Below, in pieces: positions 8,832 to 16,623 of a DNA stretch of 36,045 nt; the stretch's first letter is position 1; each line of letters begins with the position of its first letter. Location of the stretch: the NCBI GenBank assembly GCA_938008575.1, contig CALLKB010000153.1, positions 1-36,045 of the forward strand, written 5' to 3'. The notes below the pieces were generated by a model. It was not told where the DNA came from, did not search any database, and saw only the letters and a list, made by a program, of their open reading frames with translations. Made by a program: the position numbers and the translations under genes. The DNA is from an uncultured Cytophagaceae bacterium (GTDB taxonomy: Bacteria; Bacteroidota; Bacteroidia; Cytophagales; Spirosomataceae).

Positions 8832-10508
8832 TTAGTAACCCGCGTTTTGTTTCAAATAACCCGTTAAGTTAGATGCCCCATCAATCGCCGTTTGTGGGAT
8901 TGGGAAAATACGCATGTTTTTGTTTGTATTCGTTTTCTCAGTCCAACTGTCTTCATACTTACCAAAACGAATTAAATCCGTCCGACGTTGTAATTCCCAG
9001 TAGAACTCAAAACCACGCTCACGAAGCAATAAATCTAAATTGATTGTTGACAATGGAGTCGCTGCCGAATTGGCTGTACGAGATAAACGAACTTTATTTA
9101 CATCGGCCAAAGCCGCAGCTGCATCATTCGACTTACGCAATTTAGCCTCAGCACGCATCAAATACACATCGGCTAATCGCACAATAATTAAGTCAGCTTC
9201 ACCGAAGTTTCTACCAGAGGCCGACTTGTCGGAGAATTCGTATTTCTCAACGCGATAGCCGGAACTGTAATCACTTCCTTCCGTGGTAAAATCAACTTTT
9301 TCGGTATGGATAACTAAAGGATTTCCTTTACCTCTTGAATTCAAGATCTTACCTACTTGTAGTGACTTACCATCAGCACATTTCACAAAAGCTCCACTCT
9401 TATAAATCAATCCATATTGTTGGCCACGTAAAATACCACGGTCAATTTTATACGTTGCTGGATCGACACATTGATTATCCTCTTTCTTTACATTTTGTTT
9501 GAAAAAACGAGGGTCAGCAACAGCTGGATCTACAGAACCATAAGCAGATACCCAGGACTGATAAAAAGTAGGGGTAATCGCAGGACCATCTGTTCCATTC
9601 GCTGCTGGATACGCTGGCAAAGGGCGTTGATCATTTGCCAAAGAGAAATACGACATACGGTTATGTCCATTCAATTCCGCACGTTGATCTACCGCTAAAA
9701 TCAATTCTTTATTGGTATGATTCGCGTTACCAAAAATATCCCAATAATCAGCAGAGAGTGCATATTGACTTGAATTAATAATCTTGTCGGTATACTCAAC
9801 AACTTTGTCCATATCCTCAGCCTTGTGCGTTGCAGTTCCATAAGGATCACGCCAAACAGCAGCGTTTAGGTGCAAACGAGCTAATAATCCCCAAGCACCT
9901 GCTTTGGTCAGACGACCGGGACCAACTGAAGTAGATAATACTGGCTCTACATCCAATAACTCACTTTTAATGTAGGCAATCGCAGCCTCGCCACGTAAAA
10001 TCGACGTAACATCACCCAGGTCTTCTTTTGAAAATGCTAAACCAAATAAATCCAACATCACCATGTTGTAATAGGCACGCATACCCCGAGCTTCTGCTAG
10101 ATACAATTTGGCATTCGGATCACTGTTTAATTTCAAAGAATTAATTGCCGTAACAGAACGAGAAATACCAGCTAAAACGGCATTCCAAGTATTTCTTACG
10201 TTGGGGTCGGTACTGGTAGTCTCGTGCTTATGAAGCGATAAATAGATACCATTATCACCCCAGTCCGTTCCACCACGATAAGGCAAAATCGCCTCATCTG
10301 TAGAAATTTCTTGCAAGGCAAATAATGTTGTGTGCTGGAAAATCGTAGGTAATACCGCATAAACGGGTGCGATCATTCCATCTGCCGCTTGCTTATCCGT
10401 TAAGCCCGCAGCATTGTACTCATCCAATACTTTTTCATTCAAATCGGAGCAACCTACTAAGGCTGTCATCCCTACCATTATCATGGCTATATTTCTAAAC
10501 TTTTTCAT
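8832..10508 (-). CDS. SusD/RagB-family outer-membrane substrate-binding lipoprotein
   Basis: The product is 558 residues from the ATG at 10506-10508. An in-frame TTG at 10526 would add six residues ahead of the signal peptide and is less likely. The signal ends in the lipobox LVGC with Cys20, followed by SDLNEK, so the protein is lipidated. Typical SusD features follow: helical TPR-like region, ARGMRAYYNMVMLDLFG (~145-160), RLADVYLMRAEAKLR near the C-terminal third, and a C-terminal RRTDLIRFGKYEDSW segment. It binds ligand at the cell surface and closes as a lid over the SusC barrel encoded immediately upstream (stop-to-start distance 19 nt). Clustering with phosphatases suggests a phosphorylated ligand rather than a plain glycan; that part is inference. 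Confidence 0.92.
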   Translation of the reverse strand: MKKFRNIAMIMVGMTALVGCSDLNEKVLDEYNAAGLTDKQAADGMIAPVYAVLPTIFQHTTLFALQEISTDEAILPYRGGTDWGDNGIYLSLHKHETTSTDPNVRNTWNAVLAGISRSVTAINSLKLNSDPNAKLYLAEARGMRAYYNMVMLDLFGLAFSKEDLGDVTSILRGEAAIAYIKSELLDVEPVLSTSVGPGRLTKAGAWGLLARLHLNAAVWRDPYGTATHKAEDMDKVVEYTDKIINSSQYALSADYWDIFGNANHTNKELILAVDQRAELNGHNRMSYFSLANDQRPLPAYPAANGTDGPAITPTFYQSWVSAYGSVDPAVADPRFFKQNVKKEDNQCVDPATYKIDRGILRGQQYGLIYKSGAFVKCADGKSLQVGKILNSRGKGNPLVIHTEKVDFTTEGSDYSSGYRVEKYEFSDKSASGRNFGEADLIIVRLADVYLMRAEAKLRKSNDAAAALADVNKVRLSRTANSAATPLSTINLDLLLRERGFEFYWELQRRTDLIRFGKYEDSWTEKTNTNKNMRIFPIPQTAIDGASNLTGYLKQNAGY

Positions 10509-10527
10509 TTCTGTGTAGGTATTCAAA

Positions 10528-13500
10528 TTAGAATGTAAGATTTAAACCAACAATCAAAGATTTTGCTTTTGGATAGCTCATGTAGTCTATACCATAAGAC
10601 AAGACTCCGTTAATGGAGTTATCTTTATTAACTTCTGGATCATATCCATCATAATTGGTATTCACCCAAAGGTTCTGTCCCGTTACTGACAAACGTGCGT
10701 TGGAAATAAACTTATTGATTCCCAATTTAGCCGTAGGCAATTGATAGCCTAAAGTCACGTTGTTCAAACGTAAAAAAGCTCCATCCTTTAAATAACGTGT
10801 TGAGATAGGCGCCGGGTTATTGATTGACTCCTTAGCATCCGCATAAGCGCTTGGCGTTACGTTGGTATTCTTAGCGATCTTCAATTTATAGAAAGAGGCA
10901 TTCGCTGTATTGTCATAGATTTTGTTTCCTGACACGCCATTGAATTGAAGAGAAAGGTCAAAACCTTTGTAGGCTACATTACCAAAGAAGTTATACTGCG
11001 TGGTAGGCAAAGCTGTACCAGCAGCAATACGATCTTTATCCGTGATGATACCATCGCCATCTTGATCTTTGTATTTGCTCATACCTTTATCATCAAATCC
11101 GATAAATTCTTTTAGGAAGAAAGTACCAATCGGCTGACCATTGATATAACCATTAATCGTAGCGGATGTCAATCCGGATCCTGAAGCAGAACCTGATGGA
11201 ATCACTGAATAAGGAGAACCTTTAACTTCATTATTGATCAAAGTTAAATTACCTCCTACATTAAAACGAACGCCTGATTTTGTAGTAAACTTGTAATCCA
11301 AGTCCATTTCTACACCACTATTCAAGATTTCCATATTATTCACGTTCGTCCAAACTGACGTAGCTGGCTGAACTGGATCCGCTGGAATAACTTCTAACAA
11401 CATGTTTGTTGAGACCTTGTTAAAAGCATCAATCGATCCGGATAGGGCCCCATTCAAGAATGCGAAATCCAAACCAATATTCATTTGCGTAGATACCTCC
11501 CATTTAATATCAGGATTTGCTAAGCGAGAATACGTAATCCCAGCAGGGAAACTAGCAGACGCATCCAAAGGATAAGAAGTTGCCGAACCAACGGTAGCCG
11601 TAAATAATGGTTGAGTAATTTTTGGTGGAATTTCTTGGTTACCTGTTTGACCCCAACCTCCACGTAATTTTAAATTGCTGATCGACGTATTCTTCAAGAA
11701 AGGCTCTTCCGAAATTCTCCATCCTAATGAGAATGAAGGGAATATACCATAACGGTTATTCGAACCAAATTTTGATGAACCATCCGCACGAACAGTTGCC
11801 GTCGCTAAATATTTATCTTGATATTGATAATTCAAACGCGTGTAAAATGATTGCAACTCATTAATAAATGCAGAACCTCCAGGCTTGTTAGTCGCCAAAG
11901 TTAATTCCTGACCAATACCAGGGTTATAAATAGGCTCAGTAGGAACAATAGGGAATTTATTAATACTAAACGTGCGCCATTGGTATTGAATTTTCTGATA
12001 CGAATGACCAACCATCGCAGCGAAGCTATGATCCCCTAAATCAAGATTGTAGGTTAAATAGTTTTCAATCAAGTTATTCAAATTGCTTGTATTGTAGGTA
12101 TCCAAGCGACCATCAATCTTAGGAACATTACTTGCAAGTGTTTGTACATCACGAACAGACGTAGAATTATCATAACCGAAATTCATGCGATAAACTAATC
12201 CTTTCATCAATTTCATTGATGGAGAGATATTAGCAATAAAACGATTTGTCGTATTAATATCTTTGAACAATTGTAAAGTTGTCAAAGGATTTGACTGACT
12301 GACAAATGTCGCTGGCGTTTTTCCATCAGCTGAATAAGCAGGTAAGGTAGGATTATTCGTCAACGCATTGCCTAATAGACTTTCGATAGCTGGACGCTCA
12401 TTAACTGTATTTGAAAAGCTAATATTCGCATCTAAACTTAATCGGTCATCCCAGAATTTTTGATTCACATTCATACGTCCCGTTAAACGATCCAATTGAT
12501 TGTTCTTCAAAATACCCTGTTGCATTTGAGCACCAAAAGCAGCATAATACGTTAGCTTACTCGCCCCACCACCTAGACTCAAATTATAATTTTTAGTCAT
12601 TGCTTGGCGCGTAATCTCATTTTGCCAGTCGGTATTTGAACCAAAATCCTCTAAAGTTCCTCCATTCGCAACGACTTGCGTGCGGAAATCTGAAGCGGAA
12701 AGTACAGGTAATGCACGAGCGATCGAGCTAAAACCAACATTCGTAGAGAATTCGATTTTAGACGCACCTGCTTTTCCTTTTTTCGTTGTCACTAAAATAA
12801 CACCATTCGCACCGCGAGAACCATAAATGGCCGTAGCAGAGGCATCTTTCAATACATCAATGGTTTCGATATCTTGTGGATTCAAGAAGTTTAAAGGGTT
12901 TCCACCACCAGTCGTCGAGTTATCTAAAGCTAATCCATCTATAACAAAAAGGGGCGTAGAACCTGAACGAATACCTCCTGGTCCACGGATTGTGATACCC
13001 TGAGAACCACCCGGTTCACCTGTCGCAGATGTTACATTCACACCAGCAACTTTTCCTTGTAATAACTGCTCTGGTGAGTTAATGATACCTTTATTAAATG
13101 CCGCACTCGCGACAGATTTAACAGAACCCGTTACATCCGTTTTCTTTTGAGTACCATAACCTACAACAACAACTTGTTCTAAGTCGGCAGCATTAGCTGT
13201 TAAGCCCACATTGATTTGTGTTTGTTTACCTACAACCACAGATTTCGTTGCGTAACCGACAAATTTGAATTCTAAAACAGCATTGTCCGAAGTGACCGAA
13301 ATGGAATATTGACCCGATGCATCGACAGTCGTTCCTTTGGTAGAACCTTTGATCGAAACTGATCCGCCAACTAGAGGTTCATTTGTGGCAGCATCAACGA
13401 GTTTTCCTGAAATTTTGTTGCCTTGAGCAAGAGCAAGTTGTGCTTGCGAACAAAGCATAATTATAGCGCTGACGATTAAAAAAAACGGTTTACGGGTTTT

Positions 13501-13542
13501 CTTTAAAAGCTCATGCGCATGGGAGCGTAAGAGTAGTCTCAT
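10528..13542 (-). CDS. SusC/RagA-family TonB-linked outer-membrane transporter
   Basis: This 1004-residue transporter starts with an unusually long signal region (cleavage likely after LALAQ at ~40). It continues with a carboxypeptidase-D regulatory-like domain (~42-115, ISGKLVDAATNEPLVGGSV), the SusC hallmark VVVVGYGTQKKTDVTGSV (124-141), a plug domain (LFVIDGLALDN, IETIDVLKDASATAIYGSRG, NGVILVTTKKGK) and a long barrel ending in LIVGLNLTF. It pairs with the SusD gene directly downstream and probably imports the ligand that SusD captures, energised by TonB-ExbBD. It is the first gene of the phosphate cluster, and a 176-nt intergenic region upstream leaves room for the promoter. No anti-sigma or sigma factor gene adjoins it, so regulation differs from many glycan loci. 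Confidence 0.95.
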   Translation of the reverse strand: MRLLLRSHAHELLKKTRKPFFLIVSAIIMLCSQAQLALAQGNKISGKLVDAATNEPLVGGSVSIKGSTKGTTVDASGQYSISVTSDNAVLEFKFVGYATKSVVVGKQTQINVGLTANAADLEQVVVVGYGTQKKTDVTGSVKSVASAAFNKGIINSPEQLLQGKVAGVNVTSATGEPGGSQGITIRGPGGIRSGSTPLFVIDGLALDNSTTGGGNPLNFLNPQDIETIDVLKDASATAIYGSRGANGVILVTTKKGKAGASKIEFSTNVGFSSIARALPVLSASDFRTQVVANGGTLEDFGSNTDWQNEITRQAMTKNYNLSLGGGASKLTYYAAFGAQMQQGILKNNQLDRLTGRMNVNQKFWDDRLSLDANISFSNTVNERPAIESLLGNALTNNPTLPAYSADGKTPATFVSQSNPLTTLQLFKDINTTNRFIANISPSMKLMKGLVYRMNFGYDNSTSVRDVQTLASNVPKIDGRLDTYNTSNLNNLIENYLTYNLDLGDHSFAAMVGHSYQKIQYQWRTFSINKFPIVPTEPIYNPGIGQELTLATNKPGGSAFINELQSFYTRLNYQYQDKYLATATVRADGSSKFGSNNRYGIFPSFSLGWRISEEPFLKNTSISNLKLRGGWGQTGNQEIPPKITQPLFTATVGSATSYPLDASASFPAGITYSRLANPDIKWEVSTQMNIGLDFAFLNGALSGSIDAFNKVSTNMLLEVIPADPVQPATSVWTNVNNMEILNSGVEMDLDYKFTTKSGVRFNVGGNLTLINNEVKGSPYSVIPSGSASGSGLTSATINGYINGQPIGTFFLKEFIGFDDKGMSKYKDQDGDGIITDKDRIAAGTALPTTQYNFFGNVAYKGFDLSLQFNGVSGNKIYDNTANASFYKLKIAKNTNVTPSAYADAKESINNPAPISTRYLKDGAFLRLNNVTLGYQLPTAKLGINKFISNARLSVTGQNLWVNTNYDGYDPEVNKDNSINGVLSYGIDYMSYPKAKSLIVGLNLTF

Positions 13543-13582
13543 AAATAAGGGGATAGTTTGTTTAATAGGTAAATTTATATTG

Positions 13583-13606
13583 GTGTTCTTTCACATAGGT
13601 TAACAG
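13583..13606 (-). promoter_or_regulatory. Candidate regulatory element upstream of susC, shared with the 342 gene
   Basis: On the minus strand, 41-64 nt before the susC ATG, is a 24-mer whose second half reads GTGAAAGAACAC. The region just ahead of the phosphoesterase gene at 342 has GTGAAATATCAC (325-336) in an ungapped alignment that matches at 16 of 24 positions. Its layout of two ~7-bp half-sites 4 nt apart (CTGTTAA, TGTGAAA) is loosely like a PhoB box, but the half-sites are poor matches to CTGTCAT. The similarity is visible; a regulator binding here is speculation. Confidence 0.2.
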
Positions 13607-13718
13607 ATTGTTATTTCTATGTTAGAAAATTAAATCTTCGAATATTACTATTTTAAAATGGAAAACGAAAAATATTTTATAAAAATTAAATAGCAAAAAA
13701 CAACAGATTAAGCGTGCA

Positions 13719-15071
13719 TTATCGAATAAGGCGACCGCTCGTTGCAGCAAGAATCTGCTCAATTGTTGCACCAGGTTGAATTTCAACAAGCTTAAATCCA
13801 CCCTCAGGCGAAATATCATAAACCCCTAATTCTGTAATCACACGAGTCACACAACGGACACCCGTGAGAGGTAGGTCACATGTGCGGACCAATTTCGATT
13901 TGCCCGAAGGCGTCGTTTGAAGCATGGCAACAATGACCTTATCAGCAGATGCCACTAAATCCATCGCTCCACCCATACCCTTAACCATTTTTCCAGGTAC
14001 TTTCCAGTTGGCTAAATCCCCCCGTTCCGAAACTTCCATCCCACCCAAAATTGTCACATCAATGTGATTACCACGAATCATAGCAAAACTTTGTTCTGAT
14101 CCAAAAACCGATCCACCAGATGCAACGGTAATGGTTTGCTTACTCGCATTGATGTAATCTGCATCCTCCGCCCCTTCTTCCGGAAATGGGCCGATGCCCA
14201 ACAAACCATTTTCCGATTGCAAAATGACCTTCATGCCTTTAGGAATATGATTCGCTACACGGGTTGGAATACCGATACCCAAATTGACATAATCGCCATC
14301 CTTAATTTCCTGCGCTAGACGCTTCCCAATAATTTCTTTCTTAAGATCTTCCGGACTTAATTCCTTGATTTCTTCCGCATCCATTTGGTGCGTCAAATGT
14401 TCAATAGGCTTTTGGTAATCCTTTCCCTGAAAAATGCGATGCACATAAATGCCAGGGGTGTGAATTTGATTGGGATCCAAGGAGCCCGCAGGCACTAATT
14501 CCTCCACCTCTGCAATAGTTATTTTCCCGGCCATTGCAACCACAGGGTTGAAGTTTTGCGAAGTACCCTTATATATTAAATTTCCTTCGGTATCCCCTTT
14601 CCAAGCTTTTACAAAAGCGTAATCCGCCGTGATGGCCGTTTCCATCAAGTATTTCTTGCCATCAAACTCACGTGTTTCTTTGCCTTCCGCCACTTCTGTC
14701 CCCACACCAGCAGGTGTATAAAATGCCGGAATTCCAGCACCACCACATCGAATGCGTTCCGCTAAAGTTCCCTGAGGAACCAGTTCGACAGCGAGATGAC
14801 CTTCCAACATCAATTTTTCGAACAAATGATTTTCTCCGATATAGGAACAAATCATTTTCCGAATTTGCTTTTGAGCAATTAGTCGGCCTATGCCAAAGTT
14901 TTCCAAACCAGCTTCATTGGAGATACAAGTTAAATCAGTTGCATTTTTTTCTAATAAGGCTGAAATAAGATTTTCAGGAACACCTGTCAGACCAAAACCG
15001 CCCATGAGAATGCTCGAACCTGAAGTGAGATCTTTTATAGCCTCTGCAGCATGTGTGAAAACTTTATTCAT
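13719..15071 (-). CDS. Single-chain 3-oxoacid CoA-transferase (fused A and B subunits)
   Basis: One uninterrupted 450-residue frame carries both halves of a succinyl-CoA:3-ketoacid CoA-transferase. Residues 1-~229 are the A subunit (GGFGLTGVPENLI at 24-36, NEAGLENFG at 52-60, GTLAERIRCGGAGIPAFYTP at 101-120). Residues ~230-450 are the B subunit (NLGIGIPTRVANHIP and QSENGLLGIGPFP). The catalytic glutamate that forms the acyl-CoA thioester intermediate is E287 in SENG. The enzyme moves CoA between succinyl-CoA and acetoacetate or related acids. Many bacteria encode the subunits separately, as in scoA/scoB; the fused form resembles mitochondrial SCOT, although here the linker is minimal. The ATG lies 5 nt after the stop of the isomerase gene, so they are co-transcribed. 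Alternatives such as a butyrate- or acetate-specific transferase cannot be excluded. Confidence 0.9.
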   Translation of the reverse strand: MNKVFTHAAEAIKDLTSGSSILMGGFGLTGVPENLISALLEKNATDLTCISNEAGLENFGIGRLIAQKQIRKMICSYIGENHLFEKLMLEGHLAVELVPQGTLAERIRCGGAGIPAFYTPAGVGTEVAEGKETREFDGKKYLMETAITADYAFVKAWKGDTEGNLIYKGTSQNFNPVVAMAGKITIAEVEELVPAGSLDPNQIHTPGIYVHRIFQGKDYQKPIEHLTHQMDAEEIKELSPEDLKKEIIGKRLAQEIKDGDYVNLGIGIPTRVANHIPKGMKVILQSENGLLGIGPFPEEGAEDADYINASKQTITVASGGSVFGSEQSFAMIRGNHIDVTILGGMEVSERGDLANWKVPGKMVKGMGGAMDLVASADKVIVAMLQTTPSGKSKLVRTCDLPLTGVRCVTRVITELGVYDISPEGGFKLVEIQPGATIEQILAATSGRLIR

Positions 15072-15076
15072 ATTGA

Positions 15077-15769
15077 TTATTGGTAATCAGTAATCAACTC
15101 CACATTTGGATGAAGCCAAAGAAATGAAGCCGGGCAATCCGTAGAAATTTGTTGGGTCAAAATTTGCTCTAAAGCTGCTTCTTTCCCCTTCCCAGTTACC
15201 AAGAAAATGATTTTTTTAGTTTGTAGAATACCTTGCATCCCCACACACCAACCGAAAGCAGGCTCTAATCCTTGGGATAAAGCTGGATCATGTTGAATGG
15301 TTGATTCGGCTAATGTAGCTTTATGAAAACCGGCTTGTAAATAAGCCGCTGGTTCATTGAATGCAATATGACCATTTTTTCCTAGGCCTAGAATACACAC
15401 ATCCATGGGACTATTCGCTTGGATATAGGATTCAATGCGTTGGATTTCCTTATCAGGTTCTGCAGTATTCGGATCAAAACTTACGTAGCGTTCTGCTGGG
15501 ATATCCATAGGACCAAGCAAATGCTTTTGAAGGTAAGATTCACAGGAGTCGGGATGCGTAGCGGGAATAATTCCCCACTCATCCATTTTGATAACACGCA
15601 TTTGACTAAATGCAGTCTTATCCTTTGCCATTTCAGCATACATTCCAGTGGGAGAACCACCGGTTGCCGCGCAAAAAAGCAGGTCGGGTTTAGCTTTTAC
15701 AGCTTGTAAAACATGGGACGCGGCTAGGGCGCTTAATTCTTGGTAGTTGGCAACTCGTGTAATTCTCAT
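15077..15769 (-). CDS. Amino-sugar-6-phosphate isomerase/deaminase, NagB superfamily, AgaI-like
   Basis: This 230-residue cytosolic protein has the NagB-fold phosphate loop ATGGSPTGMY (35-44), KMDEWG (61-66, catalytic-type D63) and LGLGKNGHIAFNEP (127-140, H134, E139). From NagB I expect an Asp two residues before the His (GDGH/NDGH); here that position is Asn132. The C-terminal half (LVTGKGKEAALEQILTQ, ISTDCPASFLWLHPNV) reads more like galactosamine-6-phosphate isomerase AgaI than like classic NagB. The probable reaction is deamination and isomerisation of an amino-sugar 6-phosphate to a ketose phosphate plus ammonia. The gene is first in a two-gene transcript with the CoA-transferase and is divergent from the surface-fibre operon. 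Family certain, exact substrate open. Confidence 0.85.
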   Translation of the reverse strand: MRITRVANYQELSALAASHVLQAVKAKPDLLFCAATGGSPTGMYAEMAKDKTAFSQMRVIKMDEWGIIPATHPDSCESYLQKHLLGPMDIPAERYVSFDPNTAEPDKEIQRIESYIQANSPMDVCILGLGKNGHIAFNEPAAYLQAGFHKATLAESTIQHDPALSQGLEPAFGWCVGMQGILQTKKIIFLVTGKGKEAALEQILTQQISTDCPASFLWLHPNVELITDYQ

Positions 15770-15821
15770 CGTTAAATCTTTTGCCTAAAATAACAGAATA
15801 CACCTGCATTAAGAAACAGAT

Positions 15822-15837
15822 TATCAGTTTTCTGATA
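15822..15837. promoter_or_regulatory. Small inverted repeat in the divergent intergenic region
   Basis: The 121-nt space between the divergent isomerase and barrel genes holds TATCAG-TTTT-CTGATA, a perfect 6-bp inverted repeat with a 4-nt centre. It could be an operator for either gene. Towards the barrel gene, 15859-15865 reads TATTTTG, a partial match to the Bacteroidota -7 element, placed about 26 nt before the ATG. Both promoters must lie in this interval, but neither is well enough defined to mark separately. Confidence 0.25.
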
Positions 15838-15890
15838 TTTAATACCAATTGAATTTACTATTTTGCATCACAATCTAGTTCTAATTAAAC

Positions 15891-16619
15891 ATGTACACAC
15901 ACCTATTCGCTACGGCGGCTGGGAGGAAAGGATGCATTCTGCTATTCTTGACCTTCCTCTGCATGCAAAACTTACGCGCGCAAACTTGGGCATTCCAAAC
16001 AGGAAGTAATCTCACCACTTTTGATTTTACCAATTCGGCCGGTCAAGTCGTTTCGGGAATTAAAGCGGGATCAGGAAATTTGTATGGAATTCAATTCCAA
16101 CAAAAACTGGTGGACACATCGGCTTTGTTGTTGACTTCGAGCCCTTGGGCCATTTATTTCAATCAGCATCCTACATTGGGAAAACTATTAGGTAAGTTTC
16201 AATGGGCTTTGGGAATTCAATACAATCAATACAATGCTGTAGGAGATGCGGTTAATGTCGCGTTCAGTTACCAAACCGATTACCTCGGCTTCCGCCCTTC
16301 TTTACAATTCAATCAGCCCATATATAAAAATTTGAGTCTACAAGCAGCTGGAATTTTGCAGGTGAATCAATTATTGCATGGAAATCAATGGGTCAACAAT
16401 CGTTTTCTGGATTTAAAACAAGATCCACAATTCAATGGGATTCAAATGATGGCAGGCTTCCAACTAGGTGTTCAACAAATGATTTCGGAGGGGTTATCAC
16501 TTTCGCTAAGTTACCAACAAATGTCTACGATGCAGGCCGGCGAGGTACAAGGCACACACTTAATACTCCGACCGAAAAGCTTCGTATTTGGCATCATTTT
16601 CCAACCGAAAAACAAATAA
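15891..16619 (+). CDS. Predicted outer-membrane beta-barrel protein linked to the giant repeat protein
   Basis: The 242-residue protein has a signal peptide (hydrophobic ~15-30, ending LRAQ) and then alternating amphipathic strands with regular aromatic residues (for example FQWALGIQYNQYNAV, VAFSYQTDYLGFRPSLQF), ending SFVFGIIFQPKNK. That pattern suggests an 8-10-strand outer-membrane barrel. It is shorter than PorP/SprF proteins, which often accompany giant secreted adhesins in Bacteroidota, and I do not see their conserved segments clearly. Its stop is 4 nt before the ATG of the 2108-residue gene, so the two are almost certainly co-expressed. A role in export or anchoring of that protein is an inference from position. 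No enzymatic motif is visible. Confidence 0.6.
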   Translation: MYTHLFATAAGRKGCILLFLTFLCMQNLRAQTWAFQTGSNLTTFDFTNSAGQVVSGIKAGSGNLYGIQFQQKLVDTSALLLTSSPWAIYFNQHPTLGKLLGKFQWALGIQYNQYNAVGDAVNVAFSYQTDYLGFRPSLQFNQPIYKNLSLQAAGILQVNQLLHGNQWVNNRFLDLKQDPQFNGIQMMAGFQLGVQQMISEGLSLSLSYQQMSTMQAGEVQGTHLILRPKSFVFGIIFQPKNK

Positions 16620-16623
16620 TCAG

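Noticed and set aside
10509..10526. TTG-started N-terminal extension of the SusD protein
   Set aside because: It adds six residues before a complete lipoprotein signal; the ATG at 10508 gives a standard start.
13543..13718. Defined -33/-7 promoter for susC
   Set aside because: A TAAATTTA-like box is present near 13570, but no convincing TTTG partner at the right spacing was found, so no promoter is marked.
14370..14400. Frameshift or split between CoA-transferase subunits
   Set aside because: The frame is continuous through the junction and both halves are intact, so a genuine fusion is preferred to two genes.
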